NCBI GenBank assembly: GCA_002427615.1
Contig: DIFH01000025.1
Location: forward strand, 24,261-43,406
Length of the DNA: 19,146 nucleotides
Source of the DNA: Paludibacter sp. UBA5753
GTDB taxonomy: Bacteria; Bacteroidota; Bacteroidia; Bacteroidales; Paludibacteraceae
Direction of reading: 5' to 3'
A program made the position numbers and the translations under genes. Numbering within the stretch: position 1 is the stretch's first letter; every line of letters begins with the position of its first letter. The notes beneath the pieces are model-generated. The model did no database searches, had not been told where the DNA came from, and was given only the letters and a program-made list of their open reading frames with translations. Shown in pieces: positions 1-7,251 of this stretch.

Positions 1-11
1 CTAAATATGAA

Positions 12-45
12 TAACCCCCAGTAAGCGAAGCGCAACTGGGGGTTA
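12..45. repeat. Hairpin with 11-bp perfect arms
   Basis: Arms TAACCCCCAGT (12-22) and ACTGGGGGTTA (35-45) pair perfectly around a 12-nt loop. No T-run follows, so it does not look like an ordinary intrinsic terminator. It lies in non-coding DNA upstream of metH and may be the remnant of a dispersed palindromic repeat; this is inference. Confidence 0.6.
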
Positions 46-60
46 ATGAAACAATCTCCC

Positions 61-109
61 TCCTTTTTGATTTTCAGTTCGACTTTGTCGAACTGAAAAT
101 CAAAAAGGA
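61..109. repeat. Perfect 23-bp palindrome with 3-nt loop
   Basis: Positions 61-83 and 87-109 are perfect reverse complements around the loop TTT. The inner part reads CAGTTCGAC-TTT-GTCGAACTG and the outer part is A/T-rich. The arm is unusually long for a terminator and has no T-run on either strand. It sits only 15 nt after the hairpin at 12-45, so both may belong to one repeat-rich intergenic patch. Confidence 0.75.
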
Positions 110-190
110 TATAAACATAAAGGGTGCTGAGTAGTTACTATTTATTGTGCTTCTAAGTATAGATAGGAGCATATCAAAATACTAATTACT

Positions 191-222
191 ACCTCGTTCT
201 ATAACATGAATGAGGTCGTTTT
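191..222 (+). terminator. Terminator-like hairpin upstream of metH
   Basis: ACCTCGTTC (191-199) pairs with GAATGAGGT (208-216), with one G-U pair and an 8-nt loop. CGTTTTA follows. It probably ends a transcript from a gene left of the window. Positions 1-268 otherwise contain the two hairpins above and the metH promoter; no credible gene is seen there. Confidence 0.45.
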
Positions 223-237
223 ATCCTAAAATAGCAT

Positions 238-245
238 TATCTTTG
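238..245 (+). promoter_or_regulatory. Bacteroidota -7 box for metH
   Basis: TATCTTTG matches TAnnTTTG exactly and lies 23 nt upstream of the metH ATG, giving a very short leader. The stretch before the ATG is A-rich (AAAAAAGAATA), as is common for Bacteroidota translation starts. No convincing -33 TTG was found at the usual distance. No cobalamin or SAM riboswitch is recognisable in so short a leader. Confidence 0.6.
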
Positions 246-268
246 CACTTTAAATATAAAAAAGAATA

Positions 269-3200
269 ATGAAACTTAGAACCGAACTCGAAAACCGTAT
301 ATTGATTCTTGACGGCGCCATGGGTACCATGATTCAGCATTACAAACTTGTTGAAGCTGATTATCGTGGCGAACGTTTTGCCAAAACCAAAATTCCCCAG
401 AAAGGAAATAATGACTTATTGACATTGACTCAACCCGAAATAATTTACGACATTCACTGTAAATATTTCGAAGCCGGTGCCGATATCATCGAAACCAATA
501 CCTTTAATGCGCAACGCATTTCGATGGAGGATTACGGAATGGGAGAACTGGTACGTGAAATAAACCTTGAAGCGGCCAAACTTGCCCGTAAAGCAGCAGA
601 TGAATTTACGACTAAAAATCCTGATAAGCCGCGTTTTGTTGCAGGGGCAGTTGGCCCGACCAACAAAACAGCATCTATGTCTCCGGATGTGAACAATCCG
701 GCATATCGCGCTGTCACTTTCGATGGTTTAGTGCTGGCATACAAAGAACAAATGCTGGCATTGATCGAAGGCGGGGTAGATGCCATTTTAATTGAAACCA
801 TTTTCGATACGCTAAACGCCAAAGCGGCTATTTTCGCTGCGGAAGAAGCCATGACTGAACTTGGCAAACGAGTTGATTTGATGCTCTCTGCAACCGTAGC
901 CGATACGAGTGGTCGTACCTTGTCAGGTCAAACTGTTCGTGCATTTTTGGCGTCCATTGGCCATGCTAACTTACTGTCAGTCGGATTAAATTGTTCTTTC
1001 GGAGCAAAAGATATGAAGCCTTATCTCGAGGAACTCAGCGCTAACTCGCCCTGGTTTGTCAGCGCTTATCCCAATGCCGGTTTGCCCAATCAGTTTGGCG
1101 AATATGACGAAACTCCCGAAACAATGGCCATCCAGATCAAAGAATATTTCGATGAAAAACTGGTGAACATCATTGGTGGTTGTTGTGGAACAACGCCTGA
1201 TCATATTGCTGCATATCGGCAGCTGATTGAAGGAAAAGAAGTACGAATCCCGAAAGAAAAATCATCTGATTTGGTTTTAAGTGGTCTTGAGCTACTCGAA
1301 ATAAAGAGTTTGCCAGTATCGGCATATTTTGACCTCTCCCCTAACCCCTCTCCCAAGGAGAAGGGAACATCGCAACGCGAACGTCCTGAATATTTTACAA
1401 CTTCAGCTGAAAGTTGGAAAATACTTCAACCAATCGCAAAGGATATGAGGAGAAATCCCACTGAAGCAGAAGATATTTTGTGGCAATTATTGAGAAGAAA
1501 TAGTACCGGATTTAAAATCAAAAGACAACAGGTTATTGATGGATATATTGCAGATTTTATTTGTATTGAAAAAAGAGTAATTGTCGAGGTTGATGGAGGC
1601 ATTCATCTTACAAAAGAAAATAAAGAAAGGGATACAGAAAGAACAAGAATTTTAAACACACAGGGCTATGATGTGCTGAGATTCACAAATCATGAAGTAA
1701 TTACGAATTCGTTCAATGTGTTTGTTGAAATAAAGAATTATCTTCAGAATAAACCCACACCTCCTCGTCGCACCGACATTCCCCTCTCCTCGGGAGAGGG
1801 GGCAGGGGGAGAGGTCATTTCTCAAGGTTACGAAGAAACTTCTCCAATAGCACAAACTAACCCCTCTCCTCAAGGAGAGGGGCTGGGGGGTGAGGTCATA
1901 GAGAATTTGGGGGTGAGGTCATTATTCGTCAACATTGGCGAGCGTTGTAATGTGGCCGGTTCAAAGATGTTCTTGCGTTTGATAAACGAGAAGAAATATG
2001 AAGAAGCCCTTACCATTGCCCGCAAGCAGGTGGAAGATGGAGCGCAGATTATCGATATAAACATGGATGATGCCATGCTCGAATCCAAAGAGGAGATGGT
2101 AACATTTCTGAATTATGTGGTTTCGGAACCCGAAATTTCGCGTGTGCCGATTATGATCGATTCCTCAAAATGGGATGTGATTGAAGCCGGACTGAAATGC
2201 GTTCAGGGCAAATGTATTGTCAACTCTATCAGTTTAAAAGAAGGGGAGGAAGATTTCCTGCATAAAGCCCGTAAGATTCGTGCTTATGGTGCAGCCACTG
2301 TGGTTATGGCTTTCGATGAAAAAGGTCAGGCCGACAGTTTCCAACGTAAAACTGAAATTTGTAGCCGTGCATATCATTTGTTGGTCGATAAAGTCGGGTT
2401 TCCGCCTCAGGATATTATTTTCGACCCGAATGTATTGGCGATTGCCACAGGCATTGAAGAACACAATAATTATGGCGTTGATTTTATCAATGCAACCCGT
2501 TGGATAAAGCAGAACCTGCCATTGGCCAAAATAAGCGGCGGCGTAAGTAATCTTTCATTCTCGTTCCGTGGAAATAATGTAGTGCGCGAAGCCATTCATT
2601 CCGTTTTTCTGTATCATGCTATCAAAGCAGGGATGGATATGGGCATTGTGAATGCAGGTATGTTGCAGATTTATCAGGACATTGAACCCGAATTATTGGA
2701 ACATGTAGAAGATGTGGTGCTCAACCGAAGACCTGATGCCACCGAACGCATGATTGAACTCGCTGAGAAAGTGAAGCAACAGGCTTCGGGCGAAAGAGTG
2801 GTAAAAGTAGACGAATGGCGCACCCGACCTTTGCAGGGACGATTGGAATATGCGTTAATAAAAGGCATCAGCGATTTTCTGGAGGAAGATTTGGCCGAAG
2901 CATTGACGCAATACGATACCGCCATCGAAATCATTGAAAAACCCCTGATGAGCGGCATGAATATCGTGGGTGATTTGTTTGGCGAAGGTAAAATGTTCTT
3001 GCCCCAAGTGGTAAAAACTGCCCGAACCATGAAAAAAGCGGTTGCTATTCTTCAACCCGAAATTGAAAAACAAAAAGTGCCGGGTCAGAGTTCGTCGGCA
3101 GGTAAATTCTTGATTGCAACGGTGAAAGGCGATGTACATGATATAGGTAAAAACATTGTGGCTGTGGTGCTGGCTTGTAACAATTTCGAAGTTATCGATT

Positions 3201-3607
3201 TAGGCGTGATGACTCCTACCGAAAAAATTATCGAAACAGCTATCCGGGAAAAAGTAGATATCATAGGCCTCAGCGGATTAATAACGCCATCGCTCGAAGA
3301 AATGAGTCATGTAGCTGCCGAAATGGAAAAAGCCGGACTGAAGATTCCTTTGCTGATTGGCGGCGCAACCACTTCGAAAATTCATACAGCCGTAAAAATT
3401 GCACCAAACTATAAAGGTCCGGTCGTTTATGTAAAGGATGCATCGGTTAATACATTTGTGGTATCGCAATTAATGAGTGACAAAACGCATTATAATTTTA
3501 TAGGCGAGATCGAAGCGGAATACAAAGCTCTACGTGAAAAGCAAACCAAGAAAGTGAATTTACTTTCGCTGGATGAAGCAAAAAAACGGAAACCAAACAT
3601 ATTCTAA
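269..3607 (+). CDS. metH: Cobalamin-dependent methionine synthase with inserted nuclease domain
   Basis: Transfers methyl from methyltetrahydrofolate through cobalamin to homocysteine, forming methionine in the cytoplasm. Residues 1 to about 330 are the homocysteine domain, with zinc ligands C242 (GLNCS) and C305/C306 (GGCCGT). The pterin domain begins at FVNIGERCN (about residue 553). The B12 domain carries the DxHxxG motif, with H957 the expected cobalt ligand, and ends in IGGATTS. The protein stops at residue 1112, right after the B12 domain, so the C-terminal AdoMet reactivation domain of E. coli MetH is absent. Residues 355 to about 551 are foreign to the family: a DUF559/Vsr-like endonuclease flanked by low-complexity peptides. 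Without them about 915 residues remain, consistent with a MetH lacking the reactivation domain. The frame is open throughout and both sides keep family motifs, so this is not a simple pseudogene. Whether the enzyme works with the insert is unknown. A terminator follows directly. Confidence 0.95.
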   Translation: MKLRTELENRILILDGAMGTMIQHYKLVEADYRGERFAKTKIPQKGNNDLLTLTQPEIIYDIHCKYFEAGADIIETNTFNAQRISMEDYGMGELVREINLEAAKLARKAADEFTTKNPDKPRFVAGAVGPTNKTASMSPDVNNPAYRAVTFDGLVLAYKEQMLALIEGGVDAILIETIFDTLNAKAAIFAAEEAMTELGKRVDLMLSATVADTSGRTLSGQTVRAFLASIGHANLLSVGLNCSFGAKDMKPYLEELSANSPWFVSAYPNAGLPNQFGEYDETPETMAIQIKEYFDEKLVNIIGGCCGTTPDHIAAYRQLIEGKEVRIPKEKSSDLVLSGLELLEIKSLPVSAYFDLSPNPSPKEKGTSQRERPEYFTTSAESWKILQPIAKDMRRNPTEAEDILWQLLRRNSTGFKIKRQQVIDGYIADFICIEKRVIVEVDGGIHLTKENKERDTERTRILNTQGYDVLRFTNHEVITNSFNVFVEIKNYLQNKPTPPRRTDIPLSSGEGAGGEVISQGYEETSPIAQTNPSPQGEGLGGEVIENLGVRSLFVNIGERCNVAGSKMFLRLINEKKYEEALTIARKQVEDGAQIIDINMDDAMLESKEEMVTFLNYVVSEPEISRVPIMIDSSKWDVIEAGLKCVQGKCIVNSISLKEGEEDFLHKARKIRAYGAATVVMAFDEKGQADSFQRKTEICSRAYHLLVDKVGFPPQDIIFDPNVLAIATGIEEHNNYGVDFINATRWIKQNLPLAKISGGVSNLSFSFRGNNVVREAIHSVFLYHAIKAGMDMGIVNAGMLQIYQDIEPELLEHVEDVVLNRRPDATERMIELAEKVKQQASGERVVKVDEWRTRPLQGRLEYALIKGISDFLEEDLAEALTQYDTAIEIIEKPLMSGMNIVGDLFGEGKMFLPQVVKTARTMKKAVAILQPEIEKQKVPGQSSSAGKFLIATVKGDVHDIGKNIVAVVLACNNFEVIDLGVMTPTEKIIETAIREKVDIIGLSGLITPSLEEMSHVAAEMEKAGLKIPLLIGGATTSKIHTAVKIAPNYKGPVVYVKDASVNTFVVSQLMSDKTHYNFIGEIEAEYKALREKQTKKVNLLSLDEAKKRKPNIF
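1331..1366. repeat. Left inverted-repeat arm of the metH insertion
   Basis: The arm begins GACCTCTCCCC and contains a self-complementary core, CCCTCTCC-CAA-GGAGAAGGG (one unpaired base). It is the near-perfect reverse complement of 1781-1816. In the metH frame it encodes DLSPNPSPKEKG. Four of its six frames are free of stops by my reading. Confidence 0.75.
1781..1816. repeat. Right inverted-repeat arm of the metH insertion
   Basis: Contains CCCCTCTCC-TC-GGGAGAGGGG and ends GGGGGAGAGGTC, the inverted partner of 1331-1366. In frame it encodes PLSSGEGAGGEV. Read on the opposite strand it gives NDLSPCPLSRGEG, very like the left-arm peptide, which shows the symmetry at the protein level. Confidence 0.75.
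1861..1897. repeat. Additional right-type arm in the metH insertion
   Basis: CCCCTCTCCT-CA-AGGAGAGGGG followed by a G-rich stretch and GAGGTC. It has the same orientation as 1781-1816, and its GAGGTC ends 81 nt (27 codons) farther on. It encodes PSPQGEGLGGEV. It may be a second, partial or internally deleted element copy nested at the same site. Confidence 0.65.
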
Positions 3608-3611
3608 ATTC

Positions 3612-3648
3612 AAAACGAGACAATCGTAAAAGCTTTTGTCTCGTTTTT
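3612..3648 (+). terminator. metH terminator, possibly bidirectional
   Basis: AAAACGAGACAA (3612-3623) pairs perfectly with TTGTCTCGTTTT (3636-3647), followed by one more T. The opposite strand also ends the stem in TTTT, so it may stop cdaA transcripts arriving from the right. It starts 5 nt after the metH stop codon. Confidence 0.85.
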
Positions 3649-3732
3649 ACTGAATATAGGCTTATTTGAAAATGGATAATATCCGGGGGCCGGGCGTTTA
3701 GAAACTGTTTTTTTAATGTATAAAACCATAAC

Positions 3733-4512
3733 TCATTCTGCCAACTCTTCCGACAGAAAATGTTCCAACTGCTCCGGTTTTACGTTTACGGTTAGTTGAC
3801 CGTTTATTGCCCAGGAAATATGTCCTGTTTCTTCCGAAATAACGATTGCAATAGCATCCGAATGTTCGGTTATTCCTACAGCGGCTCTGTGGCGAAGCCC
3901 CATGCGTTTTGGGATAGATTGGTTTTTCGAAACAGGAAGTATGCAGGCTGCCGCTTTAATGGTTTGTTTTGTGATAATCATTGCGCCATCGTGTAATGGG
4001 CTGTTTTTAAAAAATATATTTTCAACAAGACGCGAGCTGATAGTGGCATTTATTTGTTCGCCCGATTGCGCATAAAATTCCAGATCGTGAGTTCGCGTAA
4101 TTACTATAAGTCCTCCGGTCGAAGTTTTTGCTAAATTGCGACATGCCAACACAATCTGTACCAAATGAAAGTCGACACGTTCTTTTTCAGCGCTATTTCC
4201 CATAAAGCGTTTTAAAAAATTGAACGAACTCCAACTTTGTTTCGACCCGATTTTTGTGAAGAAACGTCGGATTTCATCCTGAAAAAGCACAATCAAAGCG
4301 AATGCACCCACACTCACAACGCGGTCTAATATCCCGCCAAGCAACTCCATTTTAAAGACATACGAAACCAGAAACCAACATATCAGGAATGCCATTATGC
4401 CTAAGAATATATTAAGACCTCCCGTTCTTTTCAGAAGTTTAAACGTTTGGTAAAGCAGCACTGCAACCAAAAATATATCGACGATATCCTTTATTCCGAT
4501 TTGAAAACCCAT
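3733..4512 (-). CDS. cdaA: Diadenylate cyclase (c-di-AMP synthase) CdaA
   Basis: Makes cyclic di-AMP from two ATP at the membrane. The N-terminus holds three hydrophobic segments (about residues 8-25, 33-52 and 58-78). A DisA_N/DAC domain follows, with the two signature motifs of the family: DGA at 175-177 (PLHDGAMII) and RHR at 207-209 (GLRHRAAVGITEHSDA). The 259-residue length suits a compact CdaA. It lies 34 nt downstream of folP on the same strand, with no -7 box noticed in the gap, so the two are probably cotranscribed. No cdaR/ybbR or glmM partner is next to it, unlike the classical Firmicutes operon. It converges with metH, and the metH terminator hairpin may serve both. Confidence 0.95.
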   Translation of the reverse strand: MGFQIGIKDIVDIFLVAVLLYQTFKLLKRTGGLNIFLGIMAFLICWFLVSYVFKMELLGGILDRVVSVGAFALIVLFQDEIRRFFTKIGSKQSWSSFNFLKRFMGNSAEKERVDFHLVQIVLACRNLAKTSTGGLIVITRTHDLEFYAQSGEQINATISSRLVENIFFKNSPLHDGAMIITKQTIKAAACILPVSKNQSIPKRMGLRHRAAVGITEHSDAIAIVISEETGHISWAINGQLTVNVKPEQLEHFLSEELAE

Positions 4513-4546
4513 AAACGAAATTTTAGAGTAAATTTATTGTAATCTG

Positions 4547-5383
4547 TTATGCTAAACCTTTTTGATAGTTCTGAAAAATAGAAATAGTTTGTTTGGCTTC
4601 TTTTACGTCATGAACACGCAATATCGATGCGCCTCCCAGCAATGCCAACATATTAACGGCGGTAGTTCCGTTCAGCGCATCTTTTGTTTCAATATCAAGC
4701 ACTTTACATATCATCGATTTACGTGAAACACCTGCAAGGAGAGGTACATTCAGTTCTTTGAAATAGGAGAGTTTACTTAATAAGCTATAATTTTGTTCTA
4801 TCGTTTTTGCGAACCCGAATCCAGGGTCGGCAATAATATCGTTTACGCCAAGTAAATGAAGCTGTGCAATGCGTTTTTCAAGAAAATGAAGAACTTCCGC
4901 AACGACATTTTCATAATGGGTTTGATTTTGCATAGTTTGCGGCGTACCTTTGGTGTGCATAAGCACGTAAGCTACCTGCAAATCGGCAATTGTCTCAAAC
5001 ATCAAATCGTCAAGCGTTCCGCCGCCAATGTCGTTTATTATTGCAACATTATAATTTTGAACCACATATCTCGCAACGTTGGCACGGAAAGTATCAACGG
5101 AAATGATAGTTCCAGGAAATTTCTTTAAAATATTTTCAATGGCATTAGCAAGCCTTCCGATTTCTTCGTCCGATGAAATGTTTTCAGCCTTTGGTCGCGT
5201 AGAGTAACCTCCTACATCAACGATGTCAACATCATCCATCAGCATTTTCTCTACGCTCGACAATAAGCTTTTGTCCGAAGTATAACGGCTTCCTGGGTAA
5301 AAAGAATCGGGCGTTGCGTTGACAATGCCCATTACGACAGGAATTGACAAATCGAATAATTTATCGTTTAGTTTAATCTGCAT
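4547..5383 (-). CDS. folP: Dihydropteroate synthase
   Basis: Condenses dihydropterin pyrophosphate with p-aminobenzoate to dihydropteroate in folate synthesis. The 278-residue protein is a full-length TIM-barrel DHPS: MGIVNATPDSF (N22), DVGGYSTRP (56-64), ISVDTF, INDIGGG, VLMHTKGTPQTMQ, IADPGFGF, GVSRKS and the terminal RVHDV are all present. No break or missing motif is seen. It is the first gene of a likely two-gene unit with cdaA. An exact -7 box lies 53 nt upstream. As the folate supplier it is functionally linked to the methyltetrahydrofolate-using MetH encoded nearby on the other strand, although the two are not in one operon. Confidence 0.96.
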   Translation of the reverse strand: MQIKLNDKLFDLSIPVVMGIVNATPDSFYPGSRYTSDKSLLSSVEKMLMDDVDIVDVGGYSTRPKAENISSDEEIGRLANAIENILKKFPGTIISVDTFRANVARYVVQNYNVAIINDIGGGTLDDLMFETIADLQVAYVLMHTKGTPQTMQNQTHYENVVAEVLHFLEKRIAQLHLLGVNDIIADPGFGFAKTIEQNYSLLSKLSYFKELNVPLLAGVSRKSMICKVLDIETKDALNGTTAVNMLALLGGASILRVHDVKEAKQTISIFQNYQKGLA

Positions 5384-5435
5384 TGTTGATTAATAGATTG
5401 AATCACAATAAAAATTTCGTGGTTTAATTTATCTG

Positions 5436-5443
5436 CAAATGTA
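5436..5443 (-). promoter_or_regulatory. Bacteroidota -7 box for folP-cdaA
   Basis: On the minus strand this reads TACATTTG, an exact TAnnTTTG, 53 nt before the folP start. The 374-nt gap 5384-5757 between folP and gldJ carries this box, a small hairpin and the gldJ box; nothing else is recognisable there. Confidence 0.6.
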
Positions 5444-5649
5444 AGAAAAATAGTGATAAACCGTAACTTTAAACCGTAATTTAAGGTTATATGATTGTAT
5501 TTGTGATGTTTGTCAGCATATATTCAAATAAGAACGATAAATTTAATTATCAGTATATCAATACAATATCATTATTTTAGATAGTTTTTCAGTTCGATAT
5601 ATACGTTTTTGAGAGAAAATGAGTTATAATGAAAGTAGATTTTGCTGCA

Positions 5650-5676
5650 AAAGAGGAAAAAACCTCTTTATTTTTA
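5650..5676 (+). terminator. Terminator-like hairpin upstream of gldJ
   Basis: AAAGAGG (5650-5656) pairs with CCTCTTT (5663-5669), and ATTTTT follows. It has plus-strand terminator form although no plus-strand gene precedes it, and it lies just before the gldJ promoter. It could end an unseen small RNA, insulate gldJ from spurious transcription, or be chance in A/T-rich DNA. Confidence 0.35.
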
Positions 5677-5697
5677 CATTATAAAGGAAAAAAACAC

Positions 5698-5705
5698 TAT
5701 TTTTG
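5698..5705 (+). promoter_or_regulatory. Bacteroidota -7 box for gldJ
   Basis: TATTTTTG matches TAnnTTTG exactly and lies 52 nt upstream of the gldJ ATG. Confidence 0.6.
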
Positions 5706-5757
5706 CATTGCTATTTTCTCAGAATAAAAAGTTTACTTGTAATATTTCATACCTTTT

Positions 5758-7233
5758 ATGACTATAAAATCAATAACGAAATTTGCTTTATTTCTCATAG
5801 GAATAAGTATTGTGGTTGCTTTTGGAAAAAAAACAAATCAAACCACCTCCAGTGTAACAGGCTGGAAATATAACGATATAAAGGGGACGGGATTTACCGT
5901 GAAACCCGGATATAAAACGCAAACCCCGATAGGCATGGTTGCAATAGAGGGAGGGTCTTTCACTATTGGCGAAAAAGGGGAATTTGTAACGGCTCCGCGC
6001 GATAATAAAAGACGTCGTATCACGGTAAGTTCGTTTTATATGGATCAATACGAAATCCGCAATGTCGACTGGCGTGAATATACCAACTGGATGAATGTGG
6101 TGTTTGGCAAAACAGCTCCAAATCTTGTCATTAAAGCGGAACCTAATGTGAAAATCTGGCGTGAGGAGCTGGCATACAACGAACCCTATTTACAGAATTA
6201 CTTCACTCATCCTGCTTTCAATCAATATCCTGTCGTTGGGGTTACCTGGGAACAAGCGATGGATTATTGTGCATGGCGTACCGACAGGGTGAATGAATTG
6301 GCTTTGGTTCGGGCTGGAATTATTGAAGCGCCCGATTTTTCTAAAGTTGCATCGATGAGTTATGACTCAATAAGAACTAATTTTGTTTTTAATACTCAAA
6401 AATATCTTTTACAAAACAATTATGAACCAAAGCCGGGTAAAAAGGTTATAAAGGATTTGAGTGCAAAAGCCCGCAAAGTAGATATGTCGGATGGAATTTT
6501 ATTTTCCGATTTCCGGTTGCCAACCGAAGCCGAATGGGAGTTTGCAGCTTATGCTATAAAATCTGATAAAGAAGGTGTAGTGTCCGAAGGAAAAATTTAT
6601 CCGTGGGCGGGTTCGCAAATGCGTAATCCTTCCAGAAAACAACGGGGTCAGATGCAGGCTAATTTCGTAAGAGGACGCGGCGATTTAATGGGAACATCAG
6701 GTAGTTTAAACGACAAAGCTACCATTACCGCGCCTGTAGATGCATATTTACCCAATGATTTTGGACTGTATAATATGGCGGGAAATGTAAATGAATGGGT
6801 GTTGGACGTTTACCGGCCTACAAGTTTCGAGGATGTGGCAGAATATAATTCATTCCGCGGGAATGTATATATCGCGCCTAAACCCGCAGGCAAAGATGCT
6901 TTTGGAAGAAATATTTATGCTATCGATTCGTTGGGTAGAATTATGAACGACAGTATTATTGACGTGAGAGATTTTAAAGATGGCGACCCTCAATCACAAA
7001 TTAACTTCTCATTAAGTAATTCTAATCTTACTGTAGTTGATACTTTCGATATTACCGATGTTTTACGTCCTGTAATTTCAAATAACACACGCATTTATAA
7101 AGGTGGCTCGTGGAAAGATAGAGTTTATTGGTTAAATCCATCTACACGTCGTTATTTGGAACAAAATAAGTCGGCAAATGACATTGGATTCCGATGTGCA
7201 GTGAGTATGATTGGAAATGTTGAGCAAAAGTAA
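5758..7233 (+). CDS. gldJ: Gliding motility/T9SS-associated protein GldJ
   Basis: GldJ is an envelope protein with a formylglycine-generating-enzyme-like (SUMF) fold, needed for gliding and linked to stability of the type IX secretion GldK complex in Flavobacterium. Typical GldJ segments are seen: TGWKYND near the N-terminus, MVAIEGGSFTIG, SSFYMDQYEIRN, AYNEPYLQNYFTHPAFNQYP, VVGVTWEQA, AWRTDRVNELAL, RLPTEAEWEFAAYA, DFGLYNMAGNVNEWVLDVYRP, YKGGSWKDR and IGFRCA. The cysteine pair of true formylglycine-generating enzymes is absent around GGSWKDRVYW, so a structural role is expected. The N-terminus has a hydrophobic signal (residues about 9-21), but the expected lipobox cysteine is missing: it reads VVA-F22-GKK. 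TTT at 5821-5823 is one base from TGT. The length of 491 is somewhat shorter than Flavobacterium GldJ as I recall it. It appears to be a single-gene unit with its own promoter and terminator. Confidence 0.88.
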   Translation: MTIKSITKFALFLIGISIVVAFGKKTNQTTSSVTGWKYNDIKGTGFTVKPGYKTQTPIGMVAIEGGSFTIGEKGEFVTAPRDNKRRRITVSSFYMDQYEIRNVDWREYTNWMNVVFGKTAPNLVIKAEPNVKIWREELAYNEPYLQNYFTHPAFNQYPVVGVTWEQAMDYCAWRTDRVNELALVRAGIIEAPDFSKVASMSYDSIRTNFVFNTQKYLLQNNYEPKPGKKVIKDLSAKARKVDMSDGILFSDFRLPTEAEWEFAAYAIKSDKEGVVSEGKIYPWAGSQMRNPSRKQRGQMQANFVRGRGDLMGTSGSLNDKATITAPVDAYLPNDFGLYNMAGNVNEWVLDVYRPTSFEDVAEYNSFRGNVYIAPKPAGKDAFGRNIYAIDSLGRIMNDSIIDVRDFKDGDPQSQINFSLSNSNLTVVDTFDITDVLRPVISNNTRIYKGGSWKDRVYWLNPSTRRYLEQNKSANDIGFRCAVSMIGNVEQK

Positions 7234-7251
7234 TAATCAATAACAAAACAT

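Larger units (their letters stand above)
1331..1921 (+). mobile_element. In-frame DUF559 endonuclease cassette inserted in metH
   Basis: About 591 nt (197 codons) interrupt the metH linker between the homocysteine and pterin domains. At the left is a GC-rich arm (1331-1366, starting GACCTCTCCCC). A matching inverted arm lies at 1781-1816 (ending GGGGGAGAGGTC), and a further arm in the same orientation at 1861-1897. A short extra GGGGTGAGGTCAT lies at 1910-1922. The core 1331-1816 is 486 nt, exactly 162 codons. Between the arms is a DUF559/Vsr-type PD-(D/E)XK-like domain (residues about 384-494). It shows NPTEAE (396-401), W405, KRQ (418-420), YIADF with D429, VEVDGG with E440 and D442, and H446. 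Free-standing relatives commonly begin near the MRRNPTEAE segment, and an ATG (M393, 1445) stands here with AAAGGA just upstream. Boundaries are approximate because no clear target duplication is visible. Confidence 0.75.

Noticed and set aside
120..268. Cobalamin or SAM riboswitch before metH
   Set aside because: The exact -7 box at 238 leaves only a very short leader, and no B12-box or SAM-type motif was recognised.
1652..1873. Minus-strand ORF across the insertion
   Set aside because: It follows from the stop-poor inverted repeats; no family, start site or promoter is apparent.
1331..1921. The metH insertion as an intein or a group I/II intron
   Set aside because: No splicing-domain motifs are seen: there is no Cys/Ser at a clear N-junction, no terminal His-Asn and no Hint blocks. 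The reading frame also continues straight through, so no RNA intron is needed.
269..3607. metH as a pseudogene broken by insertion
   Set aside because: The frame is uninterrupted and zinc, pterin and cobalamin motifs are intact on both sides. Activity is unproven but the gene is not visibly broken.
5758..7233. Active formylglycine-generating (sulfatase-activating) enzyme
   Set aside because: The fold is related, but the catalytic cysteines are missing and the sequence follows GldJ segment by segment.
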